A stretch of DNA of 64,000 nt from Parasphingopyxis marina. Its GTDB lineage: Bacteria > Pseudomonadota > Alphaproteobacteria > Sphingomonadales > Sphingomonadaceae. Both the position numbers and the translations under genes were made by a program. The notes beneath the pieces are model-generated. The model made no database searches, was not told the DNA's origin, and worked only from the letters and a program-made list of their open reading frames with translations. The DNA lies in assembly GCF_014237875.1 (NCBI RefSeq), contig NZ_JACJVJ010000001.1:298501-362500 (forward strand), given 5' to 3'. Positions within the stretch are counted from its first letter, which is position 1; each line of letters starts with the position of its first letter. Positions 45,802 to 54,504 of the stretch are shown here, one piece after another.

Positions 45802-45876
45802 GCGGGCGTAGCTCAGGGGTAGAGCACAACCTTGCCAAGGTTGGGGTCGGGCGTTCGAATCGCCTCGCCCGCTCCA
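45802..45876 (+). tRNA. tRNA-Gly (anticodon GCC)
   Basis: 75 bases with encoded CCA. Acceptor GCGGGCG/CGCCCGC, D-stem GCTC/GAGC, anticodon stem CAACC/GGTTG with loop TTGCCAA (GCC at 45834-45836), T-stem GGGCG/CGCCT with one G-T pair around TTCGAAT. A possible promoter TTGCCC-17-TAGCTG lies at 45718-45746. The T-rich run after 45877 may aid termination. Confidence 0.97.
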
Positions 45877-45928
45877 TTTTCTTCTCGAGATTTTCTTCCA
45901 GAAGCACGGCGAAGGCCGCGGCGCGCGG

Positions 45929-46381
45929 TCAGCAGCGCTCGTCCTTCGGCGATTCCATGACGATATAGGAAATCATCGTCGCGACCTGCGGGATCGCGCC
46001 GATCACCTCTGTGTGGAAATGCTTATAGGCGGCGAGATCGGCGGTCTCGACGCGCAGAAGATATTCCACCGTTCCGGTGACATTATGGCATTCGCGCACT
46101 TCGGGCGCATTGGCGATGGCGCGCTCGAACGCCTCCTGTTCGGCCTTGGTGTGACGGGAAAGGCCGACGGTGAGATAGGCGATAAAGTTCACGCCGCGCG
46201 CTTCCGGGCTGACGATGGCGCGGTAGCCGCGAATGGCGCCCGATTGTTCGAGCGCCTGGACGCGGCGCAGGCAGGCCGAGGGCGAGAGCGCCACCTTGGC
46301 CGCGAGCTCGACATTGCTGATTCGCCCGTCCTTTTCGAGCGCGTGCAATATATTGCGGTCAATACGGTCGAAATCGGTCAT
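45929..46381 (-). CDS. Lrp/AsnC family transcriptional regulator
   Basis: 150 residues: N-terminal helix-turn-helix (DRIDRNILHALEKDGRISN, VELAAKVALSPSACLRRVQAL) and a C-terminal RAM effector domain (VLYLTVGL-type strands ... CHNVTGTVEYLLRVE). Divergent from a LysE exporter and an AmaB-type dehydrogenase over a 73-base gap with Lrp-like sites, so it probably senses lysine or a related amino acid. That ligand is inference. Confidence 0.94.
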   Translation of the reverse strand: MTDFDRIDRNILHALEKDGRISNVELAAKVALSPSACLRRVQALEQSGAIRGYRAIVSPEARGVNFIAYLTVGLSRHTKAEQEAFERAIANAPEVRECHNVTGTVEYLLRVETADLAAYKHFHTEVIGAIPQVATMISYIVMESPKDERC

Positions 46382-46397
46382 CTATTGTCGATTATGC

Positions 46398-46446
46398 GCG
46401 TAATTACGCAAAAAATGCAACCATTCATCTGTGTAATGCAACTATT
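46398..46446. promoter_or_regulatory. Palindrome and direct repeats, likely Lrp-type operator
   Basis: GCGTAATTACGC at 46398-46409 is a perfect 12-bp palindrome. AATGCAACCATT (46414) and AATGCAACTATT (46435) match at 11 of 12 bases and are spaced 21 bp, two helical turns. Their place between the divergent regulator and LysE gene fits cooperative Lrp binding. Confidence 0.6.
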
Positions 46447-46454
46447 ATGCACCC

Positions 46455-47072
46455 ATGACCTTGCTCGATACGCTTCTGGGCCTCACCGCCTTTGCTTTCG
46501 TCTCGTCGATCACGCCGGGGCCGAACAATCTGATGCTGATGGCATCGGGGATGAATTTCGGCTTCCGGCGCACCATCCCCCATATGCTGGGCGTGTCGGG
46601 CGGTTTCGTGCTGATGGTCTGCCTTGTCGGACTCGGCCTTGCCGGGCTGTTCGAAGCCTATCCGGCGGCGCGCACGGTGCTGCAGGTCGCGAGCATCGGC
46701 TATCTGCTCTATCTCGCATACCGCATCGCGACGGCGGAAGGATCGGCCGACGCGCCCGAAGCGGCCGGCGAGGATGCGAAGCCCTTCACCTTCCTCCAAG
46801 CCGCGCTCTTTCAATGGGTGAATCCCAAGGCCTGGACGATGGCGCTGACGGCGATCACCGTCTACGCCTCGCCCGCCGATCCGATCGTCGGGCTGGCGCT
46901 GATTGCCCTGGTCTTCGGGGCGGTCAACCTGCCCTCGGTCGGCCTCTGGGCAGCGGCCGGAACGCGATTGCGGCTGTTGCTGCGCAATTCCGCGCGGCGG
47001 CGGATCTTCAACGTGGCGATCGCCGCGCTGCTCGTCGGATCGCTCTATCCGGTGGTGTTTCCCTCGGTCTGA
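46455..47072 (+). CDS. LysE/RhtB family amino-acid exporter
   Basis: 205-residue inner-membrane protein with about six hydrophobic segments. The family start is ITPGPNNLMLMASGMNFGFRRTIPHMLG, described as residues 18-45, and the central FLQAALFQWVNPKAW block is present. Divergent from the Lrp-type regulator, the classical LysG/LysE-like design, and upstream of an AmaB-type dehydrogenase. Lysine is the likely but unproven substrate. Confidence 0.93.
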   Translation: MTLLDTLLGLTAFAFVSSITPGPNNLMLMASGMNFGFRRTIPHMLGVSGGFVLMVCLVGLGLAGLFEAYPAARTVLQVASIGYLLYLAYRIATAEGSADAPEAAGEDAKPFTFLQAALFQWVNPKAWTMALTAITVYASPADPIVGLALIALVFGAVNLPSVGLWAAAGTRLRLLLRNSARRRIFNVAIAALLVGSLYPVVFPSV

Positions 47073-47141
47073 ACCGTGCCGCAAACACACCCTGTCCATT
47101 CGCGCTTGCTTCCCTATGAAGGGCGCGAGGAGGCGGATGCT

Positions 47142-48644
47142 ATGGGACATCGGGATATTCTTGCGGCCTGCGGGCTGGCCGAAGGCGCGCTTTCGGGCGG
47201 CGACCTTGCCGTGACGACCCCGGTCGACGGCAGCGTGATCGCGCAACTTTCCACCGACGATGCGGCCGCGCTCGCCGCGAAGATCGAGCGCGCGAGGGCG
47301 GCGTTTCGCGCCTGGCGCGATGTACCTGCGCCGCGGCGGGGCGAGCTTGTCCGGCTGCTCGGCGAGGAATTGCGCGCGGAGAAGGACAATCTCGGCGCGC
47401 TGGTGACGCTCGAATGCGGGAAGATCCTGCCCGAAGGGCTGGGCGAAGTGCAGGAGATGATCGACATCTGCGATTTCGCGGTCGGGCTCTCCCGCCAGCT
47501 CCATGGCCTCACCATCGTGTCCGAACGGCCCGGCCATGCGATGCGCGAAACCTGGCTGCCGATGGGCGTCTGCGGGATCATCAGCGCGTTCAACTTCCCG
47601 GTCGCGGTCTGGAGCTGGAATGCGGCGCTGGCATTGGTTTGCGGCGATCCCGTCATCTGGAAGCCGTCGGAAAAGACGCCGTTGACGGCGCTCGCGGTGC
47701 AGAAGATCTGCGAGCGCGCGCTGGCGCGCTTCGGCGATGACGCGCCCGAGGGACTGATCCAGCTTGCCCTTGGCGGGCGCGATATCGGGGAGGCGCTGGC
47801 CGCGAGCCCGGACGTCGCGATTGTCTCGGCAACGGGATCGGTGCCGATGGGTCGGGCGGTCGCCGAAAGCGTGGCGAAGCGGCTGGGGCGCTCGATCCTC
47901 GAACTCGGCGGCAACAATGCGATGATCGTCGCGCCTTCGGCGGACCTCGATCTTGCCCTGCGCGCGATCACTTTCTCGGCGGTCGGCACCTGCGGCCAGC
48001 GCTGCACGAGCCTGCGCCGGCTGATCGTGCACGAGGAGGTTTACTCCGCCCTGCTGCCCAAGCTGAAGGCGGTGTATGACGGGCTCGCCATCGGCGATCC
48101 GCTGGCCGGCGGCACGCTGGTCGGCCCGCTGATCGACGGAGATGCGCTGGCGGCCATGGCGGCGGCGCTGGAAGAGGCCGAGGCGCAGGGCGGCACCGTG
48201 CATGGCGGCGGGCGGGCGCTCGAAGACGAATATCCCGATGCCGCCTATGTCCGCCCGGCGATCGTCGAGATGCCCGGGCAGAGCGATATCGTGCGTAGCG
48301 AGACCTTCGCGCCGATCCTCTACGCGCTCAGATATCGCGATCTGGATGAGGCGATCGCGCTCCAGAACGGCGTGCCGCAGGGGCTCTCCTCCTGCATCTT
48401 TTCGACCGATGTCCGCGAGACCGAGGCGTTTCTCGCCGCTTCGGGCTCGGATTGCGGCATCGCCAACGTCAATATCGGCCCCTCGGGTGCGGAGATTGGC
48501 GGGGCGTTCGGCGGCGAAAAGGAAACCGGGGGCGGGCGCGAAAGCGGCTCGGACGCCTGGAAAGCCTATATGCGCCGCCAGACCGCGACCGTGAACTGGT
48601 CGCGCGACCTGCCGCTGGCGCAAGGGATCACGTTCGACGTTTGA
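47142..48644 (+). CDS. amaB: Aldehyde dehydrogenase, L-piperidine-6-carboxylate dehydrogenase (AmaB/ALDH7) type
   Basis: Predicted to oxidise piperidine-6-carboxylate (alpha-aminoadipic semialdehyde) in lysine breakdown. 500 residues from ATG 47142, with GGAGG eight bases upstream; a GTG at 47076 would add 22. ALDH7 marks: NFPVAVWSWNAALALVCGD, WKPSEKTPLTALA, ELGGNNAMIV with the catalytic glutamate, GQRCTSLRRL with the catalytic cysteine, and a C-terminal ETGGGRESGSDAWK block. Gene symbol is by family resemblance. Confidence 0.87.
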   Translation: MGHRDILAACGLAEGALSGGDLAVTTPVDGSVIAQLSTDDAAALAAKIERARAAFRAWRDVPAPRRGELVRLLGEELRAEKDNLGALVTLECGKILPEGLGEVQEMIDICDFAVGLSRQLHGLTIVSERPGHAMRETWLPMGVCGIISAFNFPVAVWSWNAALALVCGDPVIWKPSEKTPLTALAVQKICERALARFGDDAPEGLIQLALGGRDIGEALAASPDVAIVSATGSVPMGRAVAESVAKRLGRSILELGGNNAMIVAPSADLDLALRAITFSAVGTCGQRCTSLRRLIVHEEVYSALLPKLKAVYDGLAIGDPLAGGTLVGPLIDGDALAAMAAALEEAEAQGGTVHGGGRALEDEYPDAAYVRPAIVEMPGQSDIVRSETFAPILYALRYRDLDEAIALQNGVPQGLSSCIFSTDVRETEAFLAASGSDCGIANVNIGPSGAEIGGAFGGEKETGGGRESGSDAWKAYMRRQTATVNWSRDLPLAQGITFDV

Positions 48645-48650
48645 GGTGTG

Positions 48651-48788
48651 TTTGTCAGAATTTCCCTAGCGGGAAATCGCCGTACCGGCCCGCACCCCCA
48701 CCCGGCCTCCCACGAGTGTATCCTGATGGGAGGCCGGGTGGGGGTGCGGGCCGGTGCGGCGCTCGACCGCAAGGTCGAGTCTGACAAA
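48651..48788. repeat. 138-bp four-way-junction palindromic element
   Basis: Between convergent amaB and DUF6445. Four helices abut with no unpaired base: outer TTTGTCAGA/TCTGACAAA (48651-48659 / 48780-48788); left hairpin ATTTCCC-TAGC-GGGAAAT (48660-48677); central 35-bp stem (48678-48712 / 48727-48761, 34 Watson-Crick pairs and one T-G) with a 14-base loop; right hairpin CTCGACC-GCAA-GGTCGAG (48762-48779) with a GNRA-type loop. A stable structure as RNA or cruciform DNA. May double as a bidirectional terminator for the flanking genes. Confidence 0.9.
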
Positions 48789-48790
48789 AA

Positions 48791-49396
48791 TCACCCCGCC
48801 GCGAAGAACATCAGATGCACGAGCCGCCCGGTTTCCGGCGAACTGCCGAAACCCGGCCCGGCATTGTGGAACTGCCAGGGCTTGAACAGGATCAGCCGGT
48901 TGAAGCGCATCGGGACGCGCGTCGTCCGCTCCCATCTGGCGGCGTTGGTCGTGTCCCGGTTGACGACATCCTCGATCAGCGCGTTGGCGTCGGCATAGCC
49001 GGTCGCGGCGATCCTGGCGGGATCGCCGGGCACCGCGTCGAGCCCGGTGCGGCGATGGCGGAAGAAATCGGTGCCCCCCCGGCAATGCTCGTCGAGGCTC
49101 AGATAGAGGATCCCCGAATAGAAGCAGGGATCGACATGGACGCCGCTCTTTCCCTTGTCGGCCTTCAGGGTCAGCCGGCAATGATTGTGGGTGGTATCGG
49201 GCGCCGGGGCGACGGGGCGGCCGACGATCTTCGAAACGCTCGCTTCGAGCCCCTGGATCGGCAGCGGGTTCGTCGAAAGCAGGCCGGGATAGTTTCCGCG
49301 CTTGAACTTCGGATCGTAATCAAGCGCCAGCGCCCGGCGCCGCGCGGCGTGCGGATCGGCAAGGAAATCGTCGAGAACGATCAGCGAAGGGAGCAT
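48791..49396 (-). CDS. DUF6445 family protein
   Basis: 201 residues. Histidines and an aspartate placed like a 2-oxoglutarate/Fe(II) oxygenase fold: VHVDPCFYSGILYLS, then KPWQFHNAGPGFG near the C-terminus. Relatives are often found near flavin halogenases; none is present here. No signal peptide. The 158-base gap upstream separates it from the divergent lipoprotein gene. Confidence 0.8.
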   Translation of the reverse strand: MLPSLIVLDDFLADPHAARRRALALDYDPKFKRGNYPGLLSTNPLPIQGLEASVSKIVGRPVAPAPDTTHNHCRLTLKADKGKSGVHVDPCFYSGILYLSLDEHCRGGTDFFRHRRTGLDAVPGDPARIAATGYADANALIEDVVNRDTTNAARWERTTRVPMRFNRLILFKPWQFHNAGPGFGSSPETGRLVHLMFFAAG

Positions 49397-49554
49397 GGCG
49401 GCGGTTCCCGGTGCGCGGTCATCCGCGCGGGGTGTTGCAATCGCCCGCTCCTGTCAACTTGGCGATCCTGCGGGCCGGGCGTTCGGCGCGGAGTTTCATT
49501 TGCCAGCCCGCATCGCATCCGGCATCATTCGCCGACTCGATCCGGGAGGATGCC

Positions 49555-49878
49555 ATGAACCGACTTTCGCTATTCCCTATCGCCCTTGCCCTGCCGCTCG
49601 GCCTTGCCGCCTGCACCAGCGCGCCCGAAGCCGGCGATTTCGCGGCGGCCTGCAACGCGACCGGCAATCTCAACGAAGAGCTGTGCGACTGCCTCGACGC
49701 GCAGGCGCAGAATCTTTCGCCCGAAACCCATGAATTCGTGATCGCGACGATCGCCGAGGACGAGGACCGCGCCCGCGAACTGGCGCTCGGCCTCGATAGC
49801 GCCCAGCAGCTTGAGGCCGGGCAGTATCTGTCGATCGCCATCCAGCAGTGCATCATCGAGCTGCCCGAGACGAGCTAG
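49555..49878 (+). CDS. Small lipoprotein, hypothetical
   Basis: 107 residues. Signal peptide ends in LGLAAC (lipobox), giving a ~90-residue periplasmic domain that is acidic and helical with cysteines at AACNA, CDCLDA and QQCIIE that could form disulfides. ATG 49555 follows GGGAGGA; an open extension to 49411 has no ribosome site. No family recognised. Confidence 0.82.
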   Translation: MNRLSLFPIALALPLGLAACTSAPEAGDFAAACNATGNLNEELCDCLDAQAQNLSPETHEFVIATIAEDEDRARELALGLDSAQQLEAGQYLSIAIQQCIIELPETS

Positions 49879-49896
49879 CCGGAAGACCGCCGCGAC

Positions 49897-50769
49897 ATGA
49901 CCGAACCGAGAAGCTGGCTGTTCGTGCCGGCCGACAGCGAAAAGAAGATCGCCAAGGCGCTGGCCGGCGATGCCGATGCGATCATCCTCGATCTGGAAGA
50001 TTCGGTGGCCGAGGCGAACAAGCCTGCGGCGCGCGACCTGGTCGTCGAAACGCTGCGCGATGCCGCGCCGTCCGCGCAGCAACGCTGGGTGCGGGTAAAC
50101 CCGCTGGGCGGGGGCGGCGCGGAGGCCGATCTCGCGGTGGTGATCGCCGCGCGGCCCGACGGCATCGTCCTGCCCAAGAGCGAGAATGGCGAGGATGTGC
50201 GCACGCTGGCGCGGCTTCTGGAGATTCACGAGGGCGTCGAACGGGTCGATCCGGGTATCCGCATCGCGGCGATCGTTACCGAGACGCCGAAAAGCCTGTT
50301 CGGGCTCGATCGATATGCCGGGGCGAGCCCGCGTCTCGCCGCGATGACCTGGGGCGCGGAAGACCTGTCGGCGGCACTAGGCGCGTCGAGCAAGTTCGAT
50401 GCCTCGGGAGAGCTCAGCTTTACCTACAAGCTCGCCCGGTCGCTGTGCCTCGCCGGTGCGGTGATGGCGGGCGTCCAGCCCGTCGATAGTCTCTACGCCG
50501 ATTTCCGCGACGAAGACGGGCTCAAGGCGGACTGCGAGGCGGGGCGCCGCGAGGGCTTTACCGGCAAGCTCGCCATCCATCCCGCGCAAGTGCCGGTCAT
50601 CAACGCGGCCTTTACGCCCAGCGATGCGGAAGTGGCGCATGCGCGCGAGATTGTCGCGCTGTTCGCCGCCCATCCCGATGCCGGGACGATCGGCCTCGAT
50701 GGCAAGATGCTGGATCGCCCGCACCTGGTGCAGGCGCAGCGCGTGCTGGCGCGGGCGGAAAAAGGCTAG
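49897..50769 (+). CDS. HpcH/HpaI aldolase / citrate lyase beta-subunit-like (CoA ester lyase)
   Basis: 290-residue TIM-barrel enzyme: RSWLFVPADSEKKIAKAL start, DAIILDLEDSVAE with the metal/substrate aspartates, IVLPKSE, TETPKSLFG, and GFTGKLAIHPAQVPVIN (conserved lysine-Ile-His). Such single-gene CitE-like enzymes cleave malyl-, citramalyl- or mesaconyl-type CoA esters. Its exact substrate is not known. 18 bases after the lipoprotein gene. Confidence 0.9.
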   Translation: MTEPRSWLFVPADSEKKIAKALAGDADAIILDLEDSVAEANKPAARDLVVETLRDAAPSAQQRWVRVNPLGGGGAEADLAVVIAARPDGIVLPKSENGEDVRTLARLLEIHEGVERVDPGIRIAAIVTETPKSLFGLDRYAGASPRLAAMTWGAEDLSAALGASSKFDASGELSFTYKLARSLCLAGAVMAGVQPVDSLYADFRDEDGLKADCEAGRREGFTGKLAIHPAQVPVINAAFTPSDAEVAHAREIVALFAAHPDAGTIGLDGKMLDRPHLVQAQRVLARAEKG

Positions 50770-50772
50770 GCG

Positions 50773-51735
50773 CTAGTCGCGGCTCTCGCCATGCGCTTCC
50801 TCGGCGGCGGTTTCGGCCGGAGCGCTTGACCGGCTTGCGGCAGACGCCCGTTCGCGCTGCCGTTCGGCAATGCGCGGTTCCATCAGCGCGATCGTCTCGA
50901 TCCGGTCCAGCGCGTTGCGCGCCGCGATATAGCGCCGGGCATCGGTGATCCACTGATCGGCGGCTTCGCGCCCCGGCAGGCGCAGCACCTCGGCGAGCGC
51001 GGTATCGACCTGACCGACCGCCAGCTTGTCGCGCGCCCGCTGGAAACGCTGGCGCGGTGCGGGCGACGGCGTGCCTTCCTGGCGCAATATGAAAAGCTCG
51101 GACATTTCGCGCCGGGCGGCATCCCACCAGCTTTCGTCCTCGCCGATGCCGATCAGCGCGGGCTCGAGTTCGTTGAGGCGCGATTGCAGGCCGTCGAGCG
51201 TCACCGGTTGCTGCGAAGCGGCGATCACCCGGGCAACGGCCTCGGGCGCGGACCGGCCGAAGCGTTCGCGCAGCAGGCCTTCGATATAGCCGAGCGCGAC
51301 CCCGCGATCGAGCGCGCGGCGCGCGGCAAAGGCGACCAGCAGTCCTTCGGCGCGGTCGGCATTGCCCGCGGCGGCGCCGGCGCGGGTGCCGATCCGGTCG
51401 ATCCGCTGTTCGAGTTCGGCGACGCGGCGCGACAGGGTCACCCGTTCGGCTTCGATCTCCGCGGTGCCGGGCGCTTCGCCGACCGGGGCGCCGGGGGTTC
51501 CCGGTTCGGCAGCGTTGAGCTGGCGTTCGAGCGCGGCGACCGCATCCTGGCTTACTTCGGACGGCGCCGCTTCTTCCTCGACGGCCAGCACGCCCATCGT
51601 GCCGCCATAATTGACGAGAAACCAGCCCATCGCGATCAGCCCGCCGAGAAAGGCGACGCCGGCGATCACCAGCACGCGGACGAGCGAGCGTTGCGGGGTT
51701 TCTTCGCGTTCGATGGGTTCATAGTCGCGCGGCAT
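50773..51735 (-). CDS. Mitofilin/Mic60-like inner-membrane protein
   Basis: 320 residues. One membrane anchor (about residues 18-45: SLVRVLVIAGVAFLGGLI is part), a coiled-coil-prone region (residues 80-120), and a helical C-terminal domain with LEPALIGIGEDESWW and RARDKLAVGQVDTALAEVLRLPG. Gene order hemC-hemD-this gene matches the alphaproteobacterial mitofilin homologue (orf52), which bends inner membranes like mitochondrial Mic60. Assignment rests mainly on synteny plus topology. Confidence 0.75.
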   Translation of the reverse strand: MPRDYEPIEREETPQRSLVRVLVIAGVAFLGGLIAMGWFLVNYGGTMGVLAVEEEAAPSEVSQDAVAALERQLNAAEPGTPGAPVGEAPGTAEIEAERVTLSRRVAELEQRIDRIGTRAGAAAGNADRAEGLLVAFAARRALDRGVALGYIEGLLRERFGRSAPEAVARVIAASQQPVTLDGLQSRLNELEPALIGIGEDESWWDAARREMSELFILRQEGTPSPAPRQRFQRARDKLAVGQVDTALAEVLRLPGREAADQWITDARRYIAARNALDRIETIALMEPRIAERQRERASAASRSSAPAETAAEEAHGESRD

Positions 51736-51807
51736 GGGACGAGGGTACTTTCTGGGCTACCTTCTGGCGGTTTTCGCCGCCGCTTTACCCGATCGCTTTG
51801 GCCGCGC

Positions 51808-52485
51808 CTAGAGCGAGGATGCAAGCCTCGCGGCGGCGGCGAGCATGGCGTCATCGCGGGGTCGCTCGGCGGAAACCGCCCGTTTCCAGCCCGATCCGGC
51901 TTCGGCGAGCGCGGCCTTGCTGATCGCGGCGAGCGATATTCCGCGCCGCGCGATACCCAGCCGGTCGCAGTGGGCGGCAAAGAGACGCGCGGCGCGCGGC
52001 GAATGGAGCAGGGCGATGACACTCTCGCCGATCGCGTCTCGCAGCGCCCCCGGCTCGGCCGGCTCGGCGGCGTAGACGGGCAAATGGAGGATTTCGAGCC
52101 CGCTTTCGTCGAAGGGCCGGGTTTCCGCGCCGCAGGGATGAAAGATTCGCTTTCGCCCGTCCCGCCGCAGCATCTCCGCAATCGCCTCCGCCCCGCCCGA
52201 TCCGGTGACGATGGTCTCGAACCCCGCTTCGCGCGCGGCGGCGGCGGTCCGCTCGCCGACCGCATAGAGCGGCAGGTCGCGGAAAGCCGCGAGCCCGCCA
52301 AGCCGCGCGGCATGGGCTGACGTCATGACGGCAGCATCGAAACCCGCCGGGTCCGGCGCGTCCCAGTCGAGGGGCAAGACGTTGAAAAGCGGGACCTTGT
52401 CGACGGCCCATCCGGCGGCTTGCGCGCGCGCGGCGGTTTCCGAGGCGCCGGGTTCCGGCCGCAGGATCAGCAGGCGTGACGTCAC
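51808..52485 (-). CDS. hemD: Uroporphyrinogen-III synthase
   Basis: 225 residues, family recognised by position and weak motifs: RLLILRPEPGASETA at the start, ALLHSPRAARLFA, and a C-terminal block LAAAARLASSL. The family is poorly conserved, so placement after hemC is the main evidence. GTG 52485 is seven bases after the hemC stop; no nearer ATG is in frame. Confidence 0.9.
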   Translation of the reverse strand: MTSRLLILRPEPGASETAARAQAAGWAVDKVPLFNVLPLDWDAPDPAGFDAAVMTSAHAARLGGLAAFRDLPLYAVGERTAAAAREAGFETIVTGSGGAEAIAEMLRRDGRKRIFHPCGAETRPFDESGLEILHLPVYAAEPAEPGALRDAIGESVIALLHSPRAARLFAAHCDRLGIARRGISLAAISKAALAEAGSGWKRAVSAERPRDDAMLAAAARLASSL

Positions 52486-52492
52486 GCCATGC

Positions 52493-53428
52493 TCACCAGG
52501 CGAACAGGGCGCGCAGGGCGGGGCTCGCGCCCTCGTAAAGTGTAACCGCCAGATCCTGCGCGATTTTTTCCGGATCGTCGCCGGCCTGCGCGCTGGCGGC
52601 GCGCGCCACCGCGTCACTGCCGTCGGGCGTCAGGATCTGGGCCCTTACTGTCATGACGCCATCGGCGATTTCCGCGAGCGCGGCGACCGGCGAATGGCAA
52701 TCGGCGCCGAGCGCGAACAGGAAGGCGCGCTCCGCGGCGACGCAAAGGGCGCTGGCCTGGTCGTCGAGCGCGCCGAGCAAGGCCCGGATTTCGGCCCTTT
52801 CGGCCAGCGTCTCGATGCCGATCGCGCCTTGCTGCGCCGCCGGCAGCAAGGTTTCGGTCGCGATCGCGGCGCCGATTTCGCCATGGCCGAGCCGGTCGAG
52901 CCCGGCCGCTGCCAGCAAGGTCGCATCGACCGCGCCCGTTTCGACCGCGGCGAGGCGGGTGGCGACATTGCCCCGCAAGGTCTTGATCCGGCAGTCGGGC
53001 CGCAGCGCCAGCATCTGCGCGGCGCGGCGCGGCGAGGACGTGCCGATCCGCGCGCCTTCGGACAGATCTTCGACGCCCTGCGCGCCGATCAGCCGATCGC
53101 GGACATCGGCGCGGGGCAGGATCGCGGCGATCGCGATTTCGGCGGGCCGGATCGTCTCGACATCCTTCATCGAATGCACGGCGAAATCGATGTCTCCGGC
53201 GGCGAGCGCCCGATCGAGCTCCTTGGTCCAGAGCGCCTTACCGCCGATTTCGGCGAGCGGCCGGTCCTGCACCTTGTCCCCGGTCGTTTTCACCGGAACG
53301 ATCAGGATATCGGCGGGATCGAGCCCGTGCGCCGCGATCAGCGCGGCCTTGGTCAGCTCCGCCTGCGCCAGGGCAAGCGGCGATCCACGGGTGCCGAGGC
53401 GCAGGGGCAGGGCTGGCGGCGGGTTCAT
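52493..53428 (-). CDS. hemC: Porphobilinogen deaminase (hydroxymethylbilane synthase)
   Basis: 311 residues: LRLGTRGSPLALAQA start, the KDVETI block, SPRRAAQM, and the dipyrromethane-attachment cysteine in GADCHSPVAAL. Builds hydroxymethylbilane from four porphobilinogens. ATG 53428, divergent from tsaD across 41 bases. hemC-hemD-Mic60 is a leftward operon. Confidence 0.97.
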   Translation of the reverse strand: MNPPPALPLRLGTRGSPLALAQAELTKAALIAAHGLDPADILIVPVKTTGDKVQDRPLAEIGGKALWTKELDRALAAGDIDFAVHSMKDVETIRPAEIAIAAILPRADVRDRLIGAQGVEDLSEGARIGTSSPRRAAQMLALRPDCRIKTLRGNVATRLAAVETGAVDATLLAAAGLDRLGHGEIGAAIATETLLPAAQQGAIGIETLAERAEIRALLGALDDQASALCVAAERAFLFALGADCHSPVAALAEIADGVMTVRAQILTPDGSDAVARAASAQAGDDPEKIAQDLAVTLYEGASPALRALFAW

Positions 53429-53469
53429 CGGGCTTGTGCTAGCCGGTGGCGCGGTGGCAGGGAAGGGGG

Positions 53470-54504
53470 ATGGCGATCATCCTCGGCCTCGAATCGAGCT
53501 GCGACGAAACCGCGGCCGCGCTGGTGACTTCCGAGCGCGAAATCCTCGCCCATTGTCTGGCGGGGCAGGAAGAGGCGCATCGCCGGTTCGGCGGCGTCGT
53601 GCCCGAAATCGCGGCGCGCGCGCATGTTGACGTCATGACCCCGCTCGTCGCGCAAGCGCTTGAAGAAGCGGGGCTTTCGCTCGACCAGGTGGACGCGGTC
53701 GCGGCGACGGCGGGCCCCGGGTTGATCGGCGGCGTGATGGTCGGGCTGATGACGGGCAAGGCGCTGGCGCTCGCGGGCGGCAAGCCGCTGGTCGCGGTCA
53801 ACCATCTCGAAGGCCATGCGCTCTCGCCGCGGCTTGCCGATCCCGGCCTCGCCTTTCCCTATCTGCTGCTGCTGGTTTCGGGCGGCCATTGCCAGCTGCT
53901 GCTGGTCGAGGGCGTCGGCCAGTATCGGCGATTGGCGACGACGATCGACGATGCGCTCGGCGAAGCTTTCGACAAGACGGCCAAGGCGTTGGGCTTCGGC
54001 TATCCCGGCGGGCCGGCGGTCGAAGCGGCGGCGAAGCGGGGCGATCCGGGCGCGGTGCCGCTGCCCCGGCCGCTGCTGGGTTCGGCCGAGCCGCATTTCT
54101 CCTTTGCGGGCCTCAAGTCCGCCGTGCTGCGCGCCCGCGACAGCGGCGACCATGCGGCGGACGATATCGCGGCCGGTTTCCAGGCAGCGGCGATCGACTG
54201 CCTGATAGACCGGACACGCAAAGCGCTGGAAATCGCGGGGGATGTCGCCGCGCTCGTGGTCGCCGGCGGGGTCGCATCCAATGCTTCGGTGCGCGCAAGC
54301 CTGCAGGCGCTGGCGGCGGAGGAAAAAATTCCCTTTGTCGCGCCGCCGCCCTGGCTGTGCACCGACAATGCGGCGATGATCGCCTGGGCGGGCGCCGAGC
54401 GCTTTGCCGCGGGCCTTGTCGATCCGCTCGATTTTCCGGCCCGCGCGCGCTGGCCGCTCGATCCGGATGCCGCTAAGGCTCGCGGGGCAGGAGTGAAGGC
54501 ATGA
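53470..54504 (+). CDS. tsaD: tRNA N6-adenosine threonylcarbamoyltransferase TsaD
   Basis: Adds threonylcarbamoyl to A37 of ANN-decoding tRNA. 344 residues: [10 protein letters not shown] start, metal histidines in VNHLEGH and the [11 protein letters not shown] region, then GDAIGE-type [12 protein letters not shown] and the C-terminal [16 protein letters not shown] block. ATG 53470 has GGAAGG upstream; a GTG at 53446 would add eight. The end overlaps gpsA as ATGA. Confidence 0.97.
   Translation: MAIILGLESSCDETAAALVTSEREILAHCLAGQEEAHRRFGGVVPEIAARAHVDVMTPLVAQALEEAGLSLDQVDAVAATAGPGLIGGVMVGLMTGKALALAGGKPLVAVNHLEGHALSPRLADPGLAFPYLLLLVSGGHCQLLLVEGVGQYRRLATTIDDALGEAFDKTAKALGFGYPGGPAVEAAAKRGDPGAVPLPRPLLGSAEPHFSFAGLKSAVLRARDSGDHAADDIAAGFQAAAIDCLIDRTRKALEIAGDVAALVVAGGVASNASVRASLQALAAEEKIPFVAPPPWLCTDNAAMIAWAGAERFAAGLVDPLDFPARARWPLDPDAAKARGAGVKA

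Noticed and set aside
46425-48623. A 732-codon open frame on the minus strand across lysE and amaB
   Set aside because: Mirror of high-GC coding on the other strand; His/Arg/Asp-rich composition with no domain, and it runs through two well-recognised genes.
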